NCBI RefSeq assembly: GCF_040581485.1
Contig: NC_090132.1
Span: forward strand, 29,585,911-29,649,910
Length of the DNA stretch: 64,000 bases
From: Linepithema humile
Lineage: Eukaryota > Arthropoda > Insecta > Hymenoptera > Formicidae
Direction: 5' to 3'
The notes beneath the pieces were generated by a model. That model saw nothing but the letters and a program-made list of their open reading frames with translations. It was not told the origin of the DNA and did no database searches. Both the position numbers and the translations under genes were made by a program. Shown in pieces: positions 52,501 to 64,000 of this stretch. Position 1 is the stretch's first letter; every line of letters begins with the position of its first letter.

Positions 52501-55500
52501 TGCCATGTAACAATACGATCTCCGACAATAATCCACGCGGGGCACCGCGGCGAGAATAAAATTCCTGACGGGGCGACTCTCGTAAAGATCGACCTCTCGG
52601 AACGGAATCAGCGACACCATAAAGCAGGGGCACGCCGTGGCGTGCCGATATCGGCGTCCCCCCGGTGTTTACGTTTTACACACCCGTGCACGTATCCCGG
52701 GCGAAAGTGTGCGCACCTACACGCTCGCAGGGATATATCGTGTGTAAGAATGTGTATAAGCGGCGACGGCATGCACGCACGTGGAACGAGTAAATATATA
52801 TGGAGAACGATAGGCGATATAAAGTGGTAATGTCGCGAGCACCGTGAAACATAGCTGATTGGGCGGGTTTAGCCGCGCCTTATCGCCAGTTGCTCGCCGT
52901 ATATTCGCCGGATAAAGCACGTTACACATACAGGGTGATCAAGACAGCGATCGAGGTATGTCTCTTGCGTATATGCACATTACTCTTTCGTTTGCCACTC
53001 TTTGGTTTATTGTATAAAATATTATGTACCCTCGCAGGTTTTCAGATATGGAATGGAAAAGATTAGCGAGCGCCATTCTGGTTCTCTGCTGAACAGAACG
53101 TGCATTTATTGGAAAATAGATAGTACCGCGTTATTACATTTTGTCAAGATAAAAAATAATCTGCCAAACAATTCAGCCAACATATCTTTTATCTTATTGT
53201 AAATAAAAATTCGTAATAAAATGAACGAAAGTAATTTGATATACGTAATCGTTTCTGAAAAGTGGTGTCTACTAGATTGTATTTAGTAGTTTAATAATAT
53301 ATTTATAAAAAAAAGATGATCTTGCAAATTATTTAATTCTGAATTAATGCTAAAAATTATTGCTGAAGGAAAATTTTTTCAAAATTTTTTCTACATTTTT
53401 TAATGAACATCTCGTATATCAGCATAATAAAAATGTACAGTTTAATCTTGTTAACAGATTGTATTTTAAATGTCTGTTGGATCACGCTTTTAAAGGAATG
53501 CTTTACGGATCTTAGATCACCCGATGTATAAGTTTGCATGCGGTCGTATATACGCGATTACGCGACATACATCTTCTCCATCATTCTTGCGTTTCTTTTC
53601 TTCGTCGTTTTCCTTCGCGAGTTTATCCGCGCAGTCGGCCGGCAAGCGACTTCATCGTCGTTGCAGTTCATGAAATGAATATCTCGCACGCGCTATCTCA
53701 CATAGAAGGACAAGCGGATTGCAGAAGCCGACCATAGGCGTCAGCGGAATTCTTCTTAAGAACCTATTATTTATAACTAAATTTCTTCCCGACAATTATC
53801 TCGAAGAAAATATTATAAAATTGTGACATAGTAATAGAATTAAACACAATTTTTCACTTTTTTCTCTTTAAAAATTTATGAGAGCGAGTGTATTCATTCG
53901 CATGTGGTTCACGATGTGTATGTAGGCGCCCATATGGATGTATCATGGTTGCATACAAGAAAATTATACCCATTATACGAACGTGCTTCGACACGAAACA
54001 AAATTGGAGTGCTGCGGAGAACGCCAACGGTTTTATGGATCGGTGAAATTACAGGGAGATGATAAATGCTCGATATTCTGCTTTTCTTCAACATGACATC
54101 GCTCGCATCAATATTTGATCGTGATAAAACACGTTAACCAGATAACGTGACGACAGAGCGGGCTTAATCACAGATTCAGTGCTCTCTAACTTGTTGTCAC
54201 TTATAGATTGATCATAACGCGGCGCAATAATTTATTTCTGCGATCCTTTTCGCGGAATGATATCTTGACTTATGTTTGACTAATGTCTGACTTATAATCA
54301 CATGTGTGTATAATATAAATAAAAATCAACAATATATACGAGATATCTAAAAGACATCGAGAAGATTGAAGCGTCTGTATGAAGTCTTACAAAATTGTTA
54401 AACTTTTTAAATATTTGTGTCATTCGTAAAAAACAATTACCGAGAAAAACGTAATTTAAATAATGACAAGTAAAAGATTTTTCTATTATTTCAAAATTAT
54501 AAATCATGTAGAATTATTATACCAATTGATAAGGCAGTGCTGAATATGTGCAATTATTTTTATATGTCTCAATGTATCTACATGTTGTTAAAATCTCACT
54601 TTTATTTAATGTTGCAATAACAACGCATCTCATATGATAAATAAAACGCCACTGTGAGACCTTTCTTACTCTAATTATTATATTACTAATTTAAAAAAAT
54701 AAAATACACTATAATAGAAAAATAAAAATAAAGAAAAATATTATAGTAAAGAATATTTAACAGTATGCAGCTGTACTCAAATTTTGTAAATTTTTCTGGA
54801 TAACGCCAAAATTGTAAAACATATGTTATGTATACTTTATGCGTAACGATTTAAGCTGCGATAAAGCTGCGCTTTGCCCGAATAATGTTGTCGCATACCT
54901 GGCGATAACGCACACACAACTACATGCAATTCGATTATCTGCAACAGTTATTGCACTCGTATCGAGTGTTGCGCCAATCACAGTTCTTGTTGGATGGTTT
55001 TATCGCGTGTGTTATCAATATTCCCAGCCATACGTTCAAGTCAAATATTGCGAATCGTTATTCCTTTTTGATAGCATGCGTTTGCTCCCGTTTGCAAATA
55101 GCGCTGTACCTATTTCCCTATGTTTGTAAACTGAATACTGTAAGCGAACTTAAGCAAATATACTACTCGAATGCGATTAAATAAATGTGGAATTATATTT
55201 TCTTCAAGGCTCTCATTGCTTTGATTACGATTAAAATCCGATCAATGATAAATTCATCTACTTTACGCGTTTAACAAGCAAAGCGTTGAAAATGCGACAA
55301 TTTTCGGTATCTGATATAAAAAAATAGTCTCAATCTGAGATCGTCATACGCGAGAAAATGGCCGCAGCGGCGACTCGACTCGAATATATGTATACATATG
55401 CATACCTATGTGCCGTGCCAGATGGAAAAAAACAAACATACCGTGATCGCTTAACCACGGCTGTCCGTGATGCCTTTCATTGGGTCCCCGTTCGTAAAAG

Positions 55501-57217
55501 TCACGTGTTCAAATATTATATAAGTCCTCTCGTAAACACGGAGGGTGCATATGCGACAAATTGACCGGAGAGCGATATAAGCTAATGAATGAAGTTTCCA
55601 TTCCGATTCGTTAATATCCCATAAGTGCCCTAATGAGAGACCGCATATATTTTAATGTAATTACAGCTGAAGTGATAACTTAGATAATGATTGTCAGCCG
55701 TGATGCGAGTTCGTGTCGGAATTAAGCCGGAGGACGAAAGATGCTGCATAATCGAACGGCTCTTATTTCAGGCGACGCTTCCAGCATCGTTATTATCTTA
55801 ATGAATTGTCTTTACATACAGCTTGTTTAGCTTGCTAATATAGTAATCGTGCGCGCGCGATATGAGGAAAAAAGTTTGCGCACGCAAAGCGTGTGTAATC
55901 TACGGCCGCACAAGCGATACGTGAGACTTATGTGAACGCAGTATTAGGTCATTCGTATATTTCGTAGAATTTGTAACTTAAACTGGCCAACGCGCGTCGC
56001 CATTCTTTCGAAATGTTAAATACAGCTAGACCACAAGAGGGAAGCCTTACGAAAATATTTTCTACGTAAATCTCTCGTAAGAATGTAGAGACCTCATTTA
56101 ATTTATATTTTAAATAATATTCTACGTACTTTTTTTTCAATTAATCAGAATTAATGTCTACTAACATCTACATTTTGATGTACAGCCAAATCGATCAAAG
56201 AGTGAAAATGAGAAATTGATTTGAAGATGCTTTAAATTTTCTGCTACTTTAATTATTATTTCCCAATGAGATGTAAGATTTAAAATAATTTGACCGGAGA
56301 AACCACGTACGTTTCTTGTATCGAATATGTTTTTCTAATATATTGCGTGTGCTTCATATTTTTGTAATTTATTTTGTAATTAATTTTGAAGTTATTATTT
56401 AATCTGTAGTTGGGATAATGTGAGGAAGGGTTTGTGCGCATTGTACAACCATCACAAGATTTGTAGCATGGGATCTGGTGTCTTTTGAATGCTGATTTGC
56501 ATAACTGCAGTCAGTCTCACGTTATTATCCTATCGAGTTACATATCCTTATACGCCGAAACTACCTCTGCCGTGCACAACAGAAGAATCCCTGGCTAGGC
56601 ATTAAAATTGCAGATTGTGTAAAAAAAGTGACGAGAGATCACAGAGCCAGTTCTATGTTGCTCGTCTTACTTGTCATTTGTTATAAAGAGAGCTTGTGTG
56701 GAAAACACAATGAAATGCGACACATTTCTCTTTGTGCCCATCATAAATGCTTTTGCATTGTGCCTTAACATTGCGCGCTAGCGATATTTGAAACAGCGCG
56801 TGTGAATAGGCCGCAAAGACCCACGTCGACGAGCCGCGGAAAACAAAACCGCGAAATGTTTCGCGGCCGTTTCACTTCGTTCCCAGCAAGGACGTCTCTT
56901 TCTGCCTCTTCCGAGGAAACGCGATGCGTGCCCGCGCCGTCCGCGCTTTCGCACGTCAGAGGCTCGTTTCCAGACGAACGCCTTTTAGCGTGCGACGGCT
57001 AATCTTCGCGCTTCGTGGCCCGCGTGGACTTCGACAGTCGGCAGCATTGTTGGCTCTCGAGCACGACGATAATTAGCTCTCTGTAACGGTTCGCGGTAAG
57101 AGGCTAAGCGCTATCGCACCGGCGAAGATTCAACCGCCTTTCTTCCGCCGTCGAGCCAGCCTTGCGCGCTGCCGTTCTCGGTAAACGTTCCTTGTTCCTT
57201 TTGCGATTCTCCTTTCT

Positions 57218-57233
57218 TCCTCCTCCTCCTCCT
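57218..57233. repeat. (TCC)5 run
   Basis: This is a trinucleotide run within the GC-rich 56.8-57.4 kb patch. Confidence 0.85.
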
Positions 57234-59449
57234 CTACGTTCCACCTGCTCTAGGTGTCTAGCATCTAGTTTGTGTGCCGATTCACACCTTCGCCGGCAGC
57301 GCGTTCCCGGAAAGCGGCAGAACCGCCGCCAATGAGTAGGCAAGGACATCGGCGAGGAGAAGAGAAATGACCTCAATTTATTACATTCGACGTTCAACGG
57401 TGCTTCAGAAGTTTTAGTGGTTGTGAGATAATGCTTGGAGGCAAAATCGTCCGCTCGTAATGACGACCAAATGGATGAAGACGTATAAAAACGGAGAGAT
57501 ATCTTGTAATTTTAAAATGCTTCGAATTGCGAAGAGATAACGCTATAATGTTATATGATAACGTGCTAATTAAATACAACGTTTTAACGTGTCGGGAGCC
57601 AAACAGAGATTGTCAGATAATGCATATTGGCACAAAAAGCATTTAAAAGTAAGTATGACGTTTTTAAACTTTATCTGTTTAATAAAATTTAATTACATTT
57701 TTACATCTAATTATTCGGTTATATGGGGATAAGATAATTGTCTAGTTAATGTTTCCATTAACTTCCATCTACAATGAGATGTAAAAAAATTATTATGCTA
57801 TAAGTGGCTTTTAATTATTAATTCTCCCGAATAGATCGAGAATGTATCATATTTTTCACTTCGCATTTAGTGGTTTTGAGAATCTTGAGAACGTCACTCG
57901 CGTGAAAGAGTGATCAAAATATAGAAACAAAGCTATTATAACAGGATTCATTCGTTGTTCCTTTCGAACTATTATATAACTCGAGCAAGGATACGCAACA
58001 GGACAGAGGTTCGCGCGGAAGCGTACCACTGTCGCTCCGAGCGATCGAGATCTAGTTTAAGTTATCGGCGCAGTTGGAGCTTATTCGAATAAGAGCACAC
58101 CGGCGCGATAAATTATCATTTGTTATTATAGGCCGTTAATTACGACACCGCCGCGAGTGCTGCGATTCTCCACGCTTGGCGCGCGCGCGCACATGGAGAG
58201 GAGGCCTCGGGTCCAATGCAGTGCGAATTAGAGTGGACGAAGGATTCCCCGTAAACCCGTAGGGGTGCGTGTTTCGAAAAAAAAAAACAACCGATGGGGC
58301 TCGATCGGAAAGTCAGTCTCTCTCGTGGATATATAATAACGATTATTTTCAGCCGAGACGATCATTCCGCTGCCCGCCCGTACCGTCTTATCGAACGAGA
58401 AGAAGGGGAAGATGGAAAGAACAAGAAGTAACAAAAGCTTGCAATGGTCAGCCGTTACCGCTCGTCTAAGCCATTAGCAAGCTTTCGAGCCATCAGACAG
58501 TAATAAAACAGAATCTGATCAGTATCTGCCGTTATTATTCATCACGAGGTATGTAAGTATTCGCTTAGATGGTTCTTCTCGATTCTCGACGGCTACCTAC
58601 TGATGCTTACTTTTCTCGTCCTCGAATTCCCTTTGCTTCGCGATCGTAATTCGATGCTTAGAAGAAGATAGATAAGATATGATCGATTGGGCGCATTAAA
58701 ATCTATACATATTGTGTTTTTCAAATATCGTTGATCATCTTTTTCAGAAGTTTCAATTTTAATGTTTAATGTTAAAAATAAAATCTAAAATATGAATTGT
58801 AAATAATAAAATCTCGGTAAGATTTTAGTCTCCCAGTATTGATCGTAAAAAATTAATTAGCGGTCTTTACAACAATTTCATTGAATTTCATGAAAGTTTT
58901 TAAACAACTCTATGCGCTAGTATCACAGAAAGACAGCAAGATACAGTTCTAATTTCATGTAAGTTTAAAAATTTTTAAACAAGTAAATATAGATCGAGAT
59001 CAACTTTCTAAATTAATGCAAATAAGACAAGTATATAACGTCATGCTGACGTTAGATTAATCTTTGAATATTTTGCAAGATATTTTTTGTCATCGACGTT
59101 CAATATTCGTTTTATATTTACAATCGATTATATTTACAAACGCATTTTTTATAAATAAAAGGTAAGGTCAAAAAAAAAATAATTGCGTGATCGACAAGAT
59201 ATCAAAGTCATCGACGTCTCGTGATCATAAATCAAGTCAGCAGTGAATGTAATGGTGAATGCAATAATGCCGGACCTATTGCATGCTGCTAGAAGTGTCT
59301 CGAAACGAGGCCGATTGAGTGAACTCAATAAATTATAAGCGACCAGAAAGAATAAGAAGAGAAATTGGACCATTATTCGTAGAAATTCGTAATAGGACGT
59401 CATCAATAAATACATGTAAAAAATATTGAAGGTTTCGAGTGAGCGATAA

Positions 59450-59489
59450 AGGTTGTTCGTATCTAATAAGGTTGTTCGATATCTAATAA
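59450..59489. repeat. Tandem duplication of a 20-bp unit
   Basis: The unit ggttgttcgatatctaataa occurs twice in direct contact. The first copy lacks one base. Confidence 0.8.
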
Positions 59490-59825
59490 ATTGCGTTGTT
59501 TGTCGAATATCGCTTTATAATAAGTACTCTATTCTACATATAATATTTTTATCATAAGATAAAGATTATACATTTTCATTTATCGACGAAAAAAATACTA
59601 GTTTTAATGATTTAATTTTTAAATATAATATAAAACAAACTTTCGCTTTCTAGATGAAGAAATGAGATTTCTTGCAATATTATCTTTTCAATTTCCTATG
59701 AATCTTTATCTTAATTTTTACGTTACGAACAAACTAACTACATCGCCAACTGTATTTCTTAGAAACATTTTAAAAAATATTTCTTAGAAATATTCTACAT
59801 AATAAAAACGAATAATGACACTCAC

Positions 59826-59927
59826 CGACTATTATCCTTCCATAGTTGCGTGTAACTCAGTCGACGTTGAGCACCAATCATGCAGCTGAGACGTGTCTCC
59901 TGTCGCCGATAGTGTTGTGCACCAACC
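59826..59927 (-). other. Candidate 102-nt internal exon
   Basis: A good acceptor (aatttattctcag) and a consensus donor (gtgagt) bound 102 nt on the - strand. One frame is open throughout, entering and leaving in phase 2, and reads through TRLSCMIGAQRRLSYTQLW. A symmetric exon with both sites intact is unusual by chance, but the peptide is not recognised and a noncoding exon is equally possible. Confidence 0.25.
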
Positions 59928-62900
59928 CTGAGAATAAATTACATCCCTGCCACGCACGACGTGCACTAGACCCACAGGCGGCGAACGTGTGTCATGAGTA
60001 AAATGTTCTAAATTGTTCCTCCGGGGTGACATTACGGTCGTCAAGGGCGATAGCGAGATATCGGCTGTAATGTTCGCCATATAATCTTTATATCTGATCT
60101 CGTAACATGACAAACGCGAGAAATACGACGGAAAATTACATGAACGATAATTCGGGTATTCCGCGATACAACGCTGAGACGTTGCGCAATACCAAACGTT
60201 CACGCAAACATTCTTTATCTCGAACTTACGAGTCTCTCCGTTGCATGTAAATCTTATATTTTTTAAGCATATTGCAGTATTTCTCTATTGTCATTGGTAA
60301 TGTTACATGGAAAGCAAAATAATAAGAATAATACAATATTAAAAGCTTCATCCTTTTTTCAAGATATGAAATTAACATAGAAATTTCAGATATTCAAAAA
60401 ATGGTAAATAAATTTAAAACAAATTTACAACAAATGTATAATTCATCACCTCGTGCGTGGTAGAGATGTCTGTTCTTTCGCAAAGATAAATCTGAAAACA
60501 ATATAAAATGTAATACATTCGGGAAATATATCGCTTCTGAACAACAATCGCCACATATCGAGTTCACTGAAGAGAATATTTACGCGCTGAGAAACTGCGC
60601 AAAAGGTCGGTATATAACATCTGTAATTGTCCGACATCAAATATCCTTCCTTAAAGTGCGATCGCTATATTTACCTCATTTTCTACGCTCGTTCGGCGGA
60701 AAATTATTATTCGGCCGCGGTTTTCAACGTATATCTGTTAACCGTTATTGCTATTATATCCGCGGGAGAAAACACTATAAAAATCTACCGCTGCCTTAAT
60801 TAAGACAAGAACTCGTCGTCGGTAGAACTCGAAATCTTCATTGCTGAGCATGGATAACGAGTCGATATCTCCTTCCATTATTCTTCTTTTATTCTAAAGA
60901 ATCCTGAGTATTTCTGTGCACGCAGTCGGTGCGCGGTACCAAAGATAAACAGGATTTCCAGGTAAAATGAAAATCTCTCTCTGCGGCTTCTATGCGGCCG
61001 CCTTTCTCCCTCCTCCTTTTCTCGCCGGAGAACAAGGAGAAGGGGAGAAGCGGGAGAGAGAAGAACTCTCGCAGCATCTGCCAGGTTCCAGGATAATTAT
61101 TTACATCAGATAGGATCTCAACTGGGGTTCCACGGCGGGAAACAAAAGAATCCGCCATTGGCAAGGATGCTAACTAGGCAGTAGGAGGAGGAGGAGAAGG
61201 ATTCTGAAAAGATGCAGCACCGTTACGCTTTTACTCCCTTTTCTACCGTAGACAGTTAGCCATATTCGCGACGAAGATCTCGAGCGAAGGGTCGCGGTGA
61301 GGTCCTGAGAATCTATTCGGTCAGTCGACGGATTGTTTACGAGCAATTTGAGAAAGGATTGTGGAACCGACGCATCAGGATTTATTTCGTCTTCTTCAGT
61401 GAACTCGAGCGAAAAACGGATTTTACGTTGCCTCACTCAATCTTGGATGAATAACAAAAATTTCAAGATTTTAAAACATCGAGCACATATCTTGAATCTG
61501 CTATAAAGTTTAGAAGCTGAAATATTTAGGCGAAACAATTATATTTTGTTATTCATTCGGCGTATAAAAACTTTGTTCGCGGAATGCATCTCATACTGCG
61601 TTATTCATCCATGATAAAATATTTAACTGATTACTATATCTCTGCGTACGATTAAATATTACTTTCTTGCAAGCATTGGTGAATATTATTGGCGTTCCTT
61701 CGCGGAAGGAGCCTTGCTCCTAATGAAGAATTATTCTCCAAGGAGAACGAGCGCTTTGTGCACGCTCGCGTCGTGCGTAAACTTGGTTCGCGGGCTCGTC
61801 GTGGCTACGTGCGTGGACGGACTGTAAAGCCGTCAACGAATAGACCCGTAGATAAATACTTACGGCTCTCAGCAGTTGTAAACAATGTTACTGCGAATGA
61901 GCCTGATAATTGAGGTGGTTGTTCACCGAATCGTAATTCTCCAAGTGGCCCTATAAAGGCACTCTTGTAGAAATGCCGTCTGGTAGAAATGTAGCGACTT
62001 GTGTACGTTGCATGATGGACCGTTTACGTTTACATCACGCTTACGTCGAGGTCGTAACAACGAAGGCGTCGTGAAATTGCGTATTTACGTGTGAAATCCA
62101 TAAATCAACTGAACCAATAGCCGCGTCAATTTCCAAAGATCTTTCTCTAAAAGACGTATTTTATCATTTTTTTAGATACTTTTTTTTCTCTCCCATTATT
62201 AATTTATATAGACATAAATTTAATGAACGTAAAATTTTTAATATTTTTACTCCGATCTTCTTTCCTCTTCTTCGATATTAAACTTCGAAAGAAAGAAAGA
62301 AAGATATACAAATACCGCTTTGAAATGACGGCTGAATAATATTTCAGTCAGCTATTTTTGTTTTTCCCAAAAATTCCCGAGTAAAAACGGTCCCCTCTCG
62401 GTGAATAATCCGCTTTTATGAATATTTAATGTTTTACACAAATTCTAAAAAGTATCCTGATACATTCGTGTGGCCAGAATATAATATTCTGGAATATCCA
62501 GTATTACCAGTAGCACTGGTTAGCGGCGGCGCCGCACTCGATTACGAATACCAAGTTGATACCCGCGTTTATGTAACGCATGTAATCTCTTAATTGCTGT
62601 AACACTAATGATCCGATCGGTGGCGATATGCATGAAAGGATTTAACCGGATCGAGCATCGAGCGAAATAAAAAAAATATCGAGTGTCGAGTATAAAGTGA
62701 AAGCTAATCGTCTAAAGTGAAATAAAGAAATAATAGAAAGCAGTAATAGAATAAAGTAAAAGAAATATGTTTTTGATTAAAAAGCATCAATTTTATAATC
62801 AAAATTTTCTTTATCATTAACTATTGTTAGATTTTTTTTTTTTAAGAACATCCTAATTAGAGATCAATAATAAGAATTAAAAGAATTTATTGTGTTATAG

Positions 62901-64000
62901 TGTATTAAAAATAAAAAAGAAATTTGTTTTCGATGTATTTTAGTGGTCGATGCGTAAGATAAGAATGTAATTTTGACTTTTTAATCTTTTCAGAAGAAAA
63001 ACGCAAATTGTCTTTAAAAGAGTTAAAAAATCACGAAAGAAAGACGATTAAGAACGAATCAAAGAAATGAAATCTCCATTCTTGGAACAAAAGAAAACGG
63101 TAGTTCTCGCTGATCGCACCGGTCTCAGCGTGCGGTTAGTCCCGAGTTGTAAAACAACTTGTAAAACGCGCGGCCAAGACGCATCCTGTCAGCCCGGGTT
63201 TCGCGGCGGGTCCTAATCTGCTTGGCAAATCTATCGATTTGTGTCATGCCGGAGGAGACGGCAGATTATACTTCACAACGGGAACAATAAATAAACGGCC
63301 TGCCGGCAAGCGGTGGACAATTTTGTATTTGCATAAGCGCCAGTCGCTGCGACATACGCATATGTATATACTGTCGTATACTGCAAGACATATGATATAT
63401 ATTGGATGTGTCAGATGTATACAGCGCTATATTTATCAGGCGCCATTCTAAACAAATAATCTGATGCAAAATTCGAGTTAAGATAAATGTATAAAAATGT
63501 CGCTCTTTTAAATGAAAGAATTGGCGGCAATCAACATTTCTATGTATAATTGGCGAATTTCATATATAGAGTGTTTTGGATTTTCTGCATTTTATTTTAT
63601 CTATAGATTTTTTGAAATATTTGAAAAATTGCTAGTAAATCTGCAAATGTCAAAAAATGCGGAAAATCTGTATCACTTTGTTATCGTGGAAATGTTTTTA
63701 ATTCAATTCATCTCACGTTGATATTTGTTCATTACAACTAAATATAATTATTTTCAACATAGATAAATGTTTTAATTGTTATTTTAAGATTATTGTTGAG
63801 TGATGCAAATTTCTACAATATTCATGAGGTCTGTTTAAAATATTGACATTAAACAGCGCTGTATAAATCGTCATCAATATAAATGTATTACTGTGTAACT
63901 AGTTATGTAAGTAAATCAGTACAGTGCTCCGTAAAATAACGAGCAAAAGTTCCCGGAAAAACACTCGTCGGCAACAAAACCATACAAATATATGTATGAA
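59928..64000. other. Gene-poor stretch to the right edge
   Basis: AT-rich with GC patches near 60.9-61.4 and 61.7-62.1 kb. I see no exon, RNA gene or element that can be supported. Confidence 0.55.
61183..61196. repeat. (AGG)n run
   Basis: About four AGG units lie in a purine-rich stretch. Confidence 0.8.

Larger units (their letters stand above)
47602..59825. other. Long gene-poor stretch
   Basis: A CT-rich GC island at 48.8-49.7 kb and GC patches at 51.5-52.1, 52.5-52.95 and 56.8-57.4 kb sit in AT-rich DNA. Short open frames (for example 55358-55564, + strand, 68 codons with a reasonable start context) have no recognisable domain. Confidence 0.55.

Noticed and set aside
55358..55564. 68-codon + strand ORF beginning MAAAATRLEYMYTYAYL
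   Set aside because: Reasonable start context but no motif, signal peptide, polyadenylation signal or neighbour support.
57607..57648. Possible 42-nt micro-exon before a gtaagt donor
   Set aside because: About 30 such donors are expected by chance in both strands of the window, and 14 codons give no independent support.
1..64000. tRNA, rRNA, conserved microRNA, CRISPR and transposase genes
   Set aside because: Looked for by eye through B-box sequences, common insect microRNA seeds, spaced repeats and long enzyme frames. None found, although an eye search is not exhaustive.

Overview
The window looks like nuclear DNA of an insect, most likely a hymenopteran such as an ant (inference). Long AT-rich stretches alternate with GC-rich patches where CpG is not depleted. 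There are short microsatellites, and genes appear as small exons separated by large gene-poor distances. I recognise no bacterial operons, rRNA or tRNA genes, transposase or reverse-transcriptase reading frames, or CRISPR arrays.

The one certain gene is on the + strand at 15.67-20.04 kb. A 52-nt first coding exon (start 15670) joins across a 304-nt phase-1 intron to a single 4-kb exon. It encodes a 1,356-residue, basic, low-complexity protein I cannot assign to a family. A GC-rich zone with three possible splice donors (14906, 15056, 15315) lies upstream and probably holds the promoter and 5' untranslated exon. Two polyadenylation signals follow the stop.

Two probable secreted-protein exons are on the - strand. 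At 7923-8257 an exon with a strong acceptor and a consensus donor carries a 5' leader, a start codon and a clear signal peptide, then leaves in phase 1. The rest of that gene would lie beyond the left edge of the window. At 44886-45646 two open segments join in phase to give a 173-residue helical protein with a signal peptide. Its 239-nt intron holds an inverted, roughly 90% identical copy of part of its own first exon, so the pre-mRNA would fold into a long hairpin. The inverted repeat is directly visible; the gene model is an inference. It is the most unusual structure here.

The rest, 1-7.9, 8.3-14.9, 20.2-44 and 46-64 kb, is mostly intergenic or intronic. GC-rich islands (notably 12.1-12.8, 27.2-27.8, 28.8-31, 32.2-33.3, 41.3-42.4, 48.8-49.7, 56.8-57.4 kb) are open in several frames at once and probably regulatory. 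I list a few weak single-exon candidates (30.3, 38.6, 43.5, 47.5, 59.9 kb) with low confidence. They need transcript or homology support.
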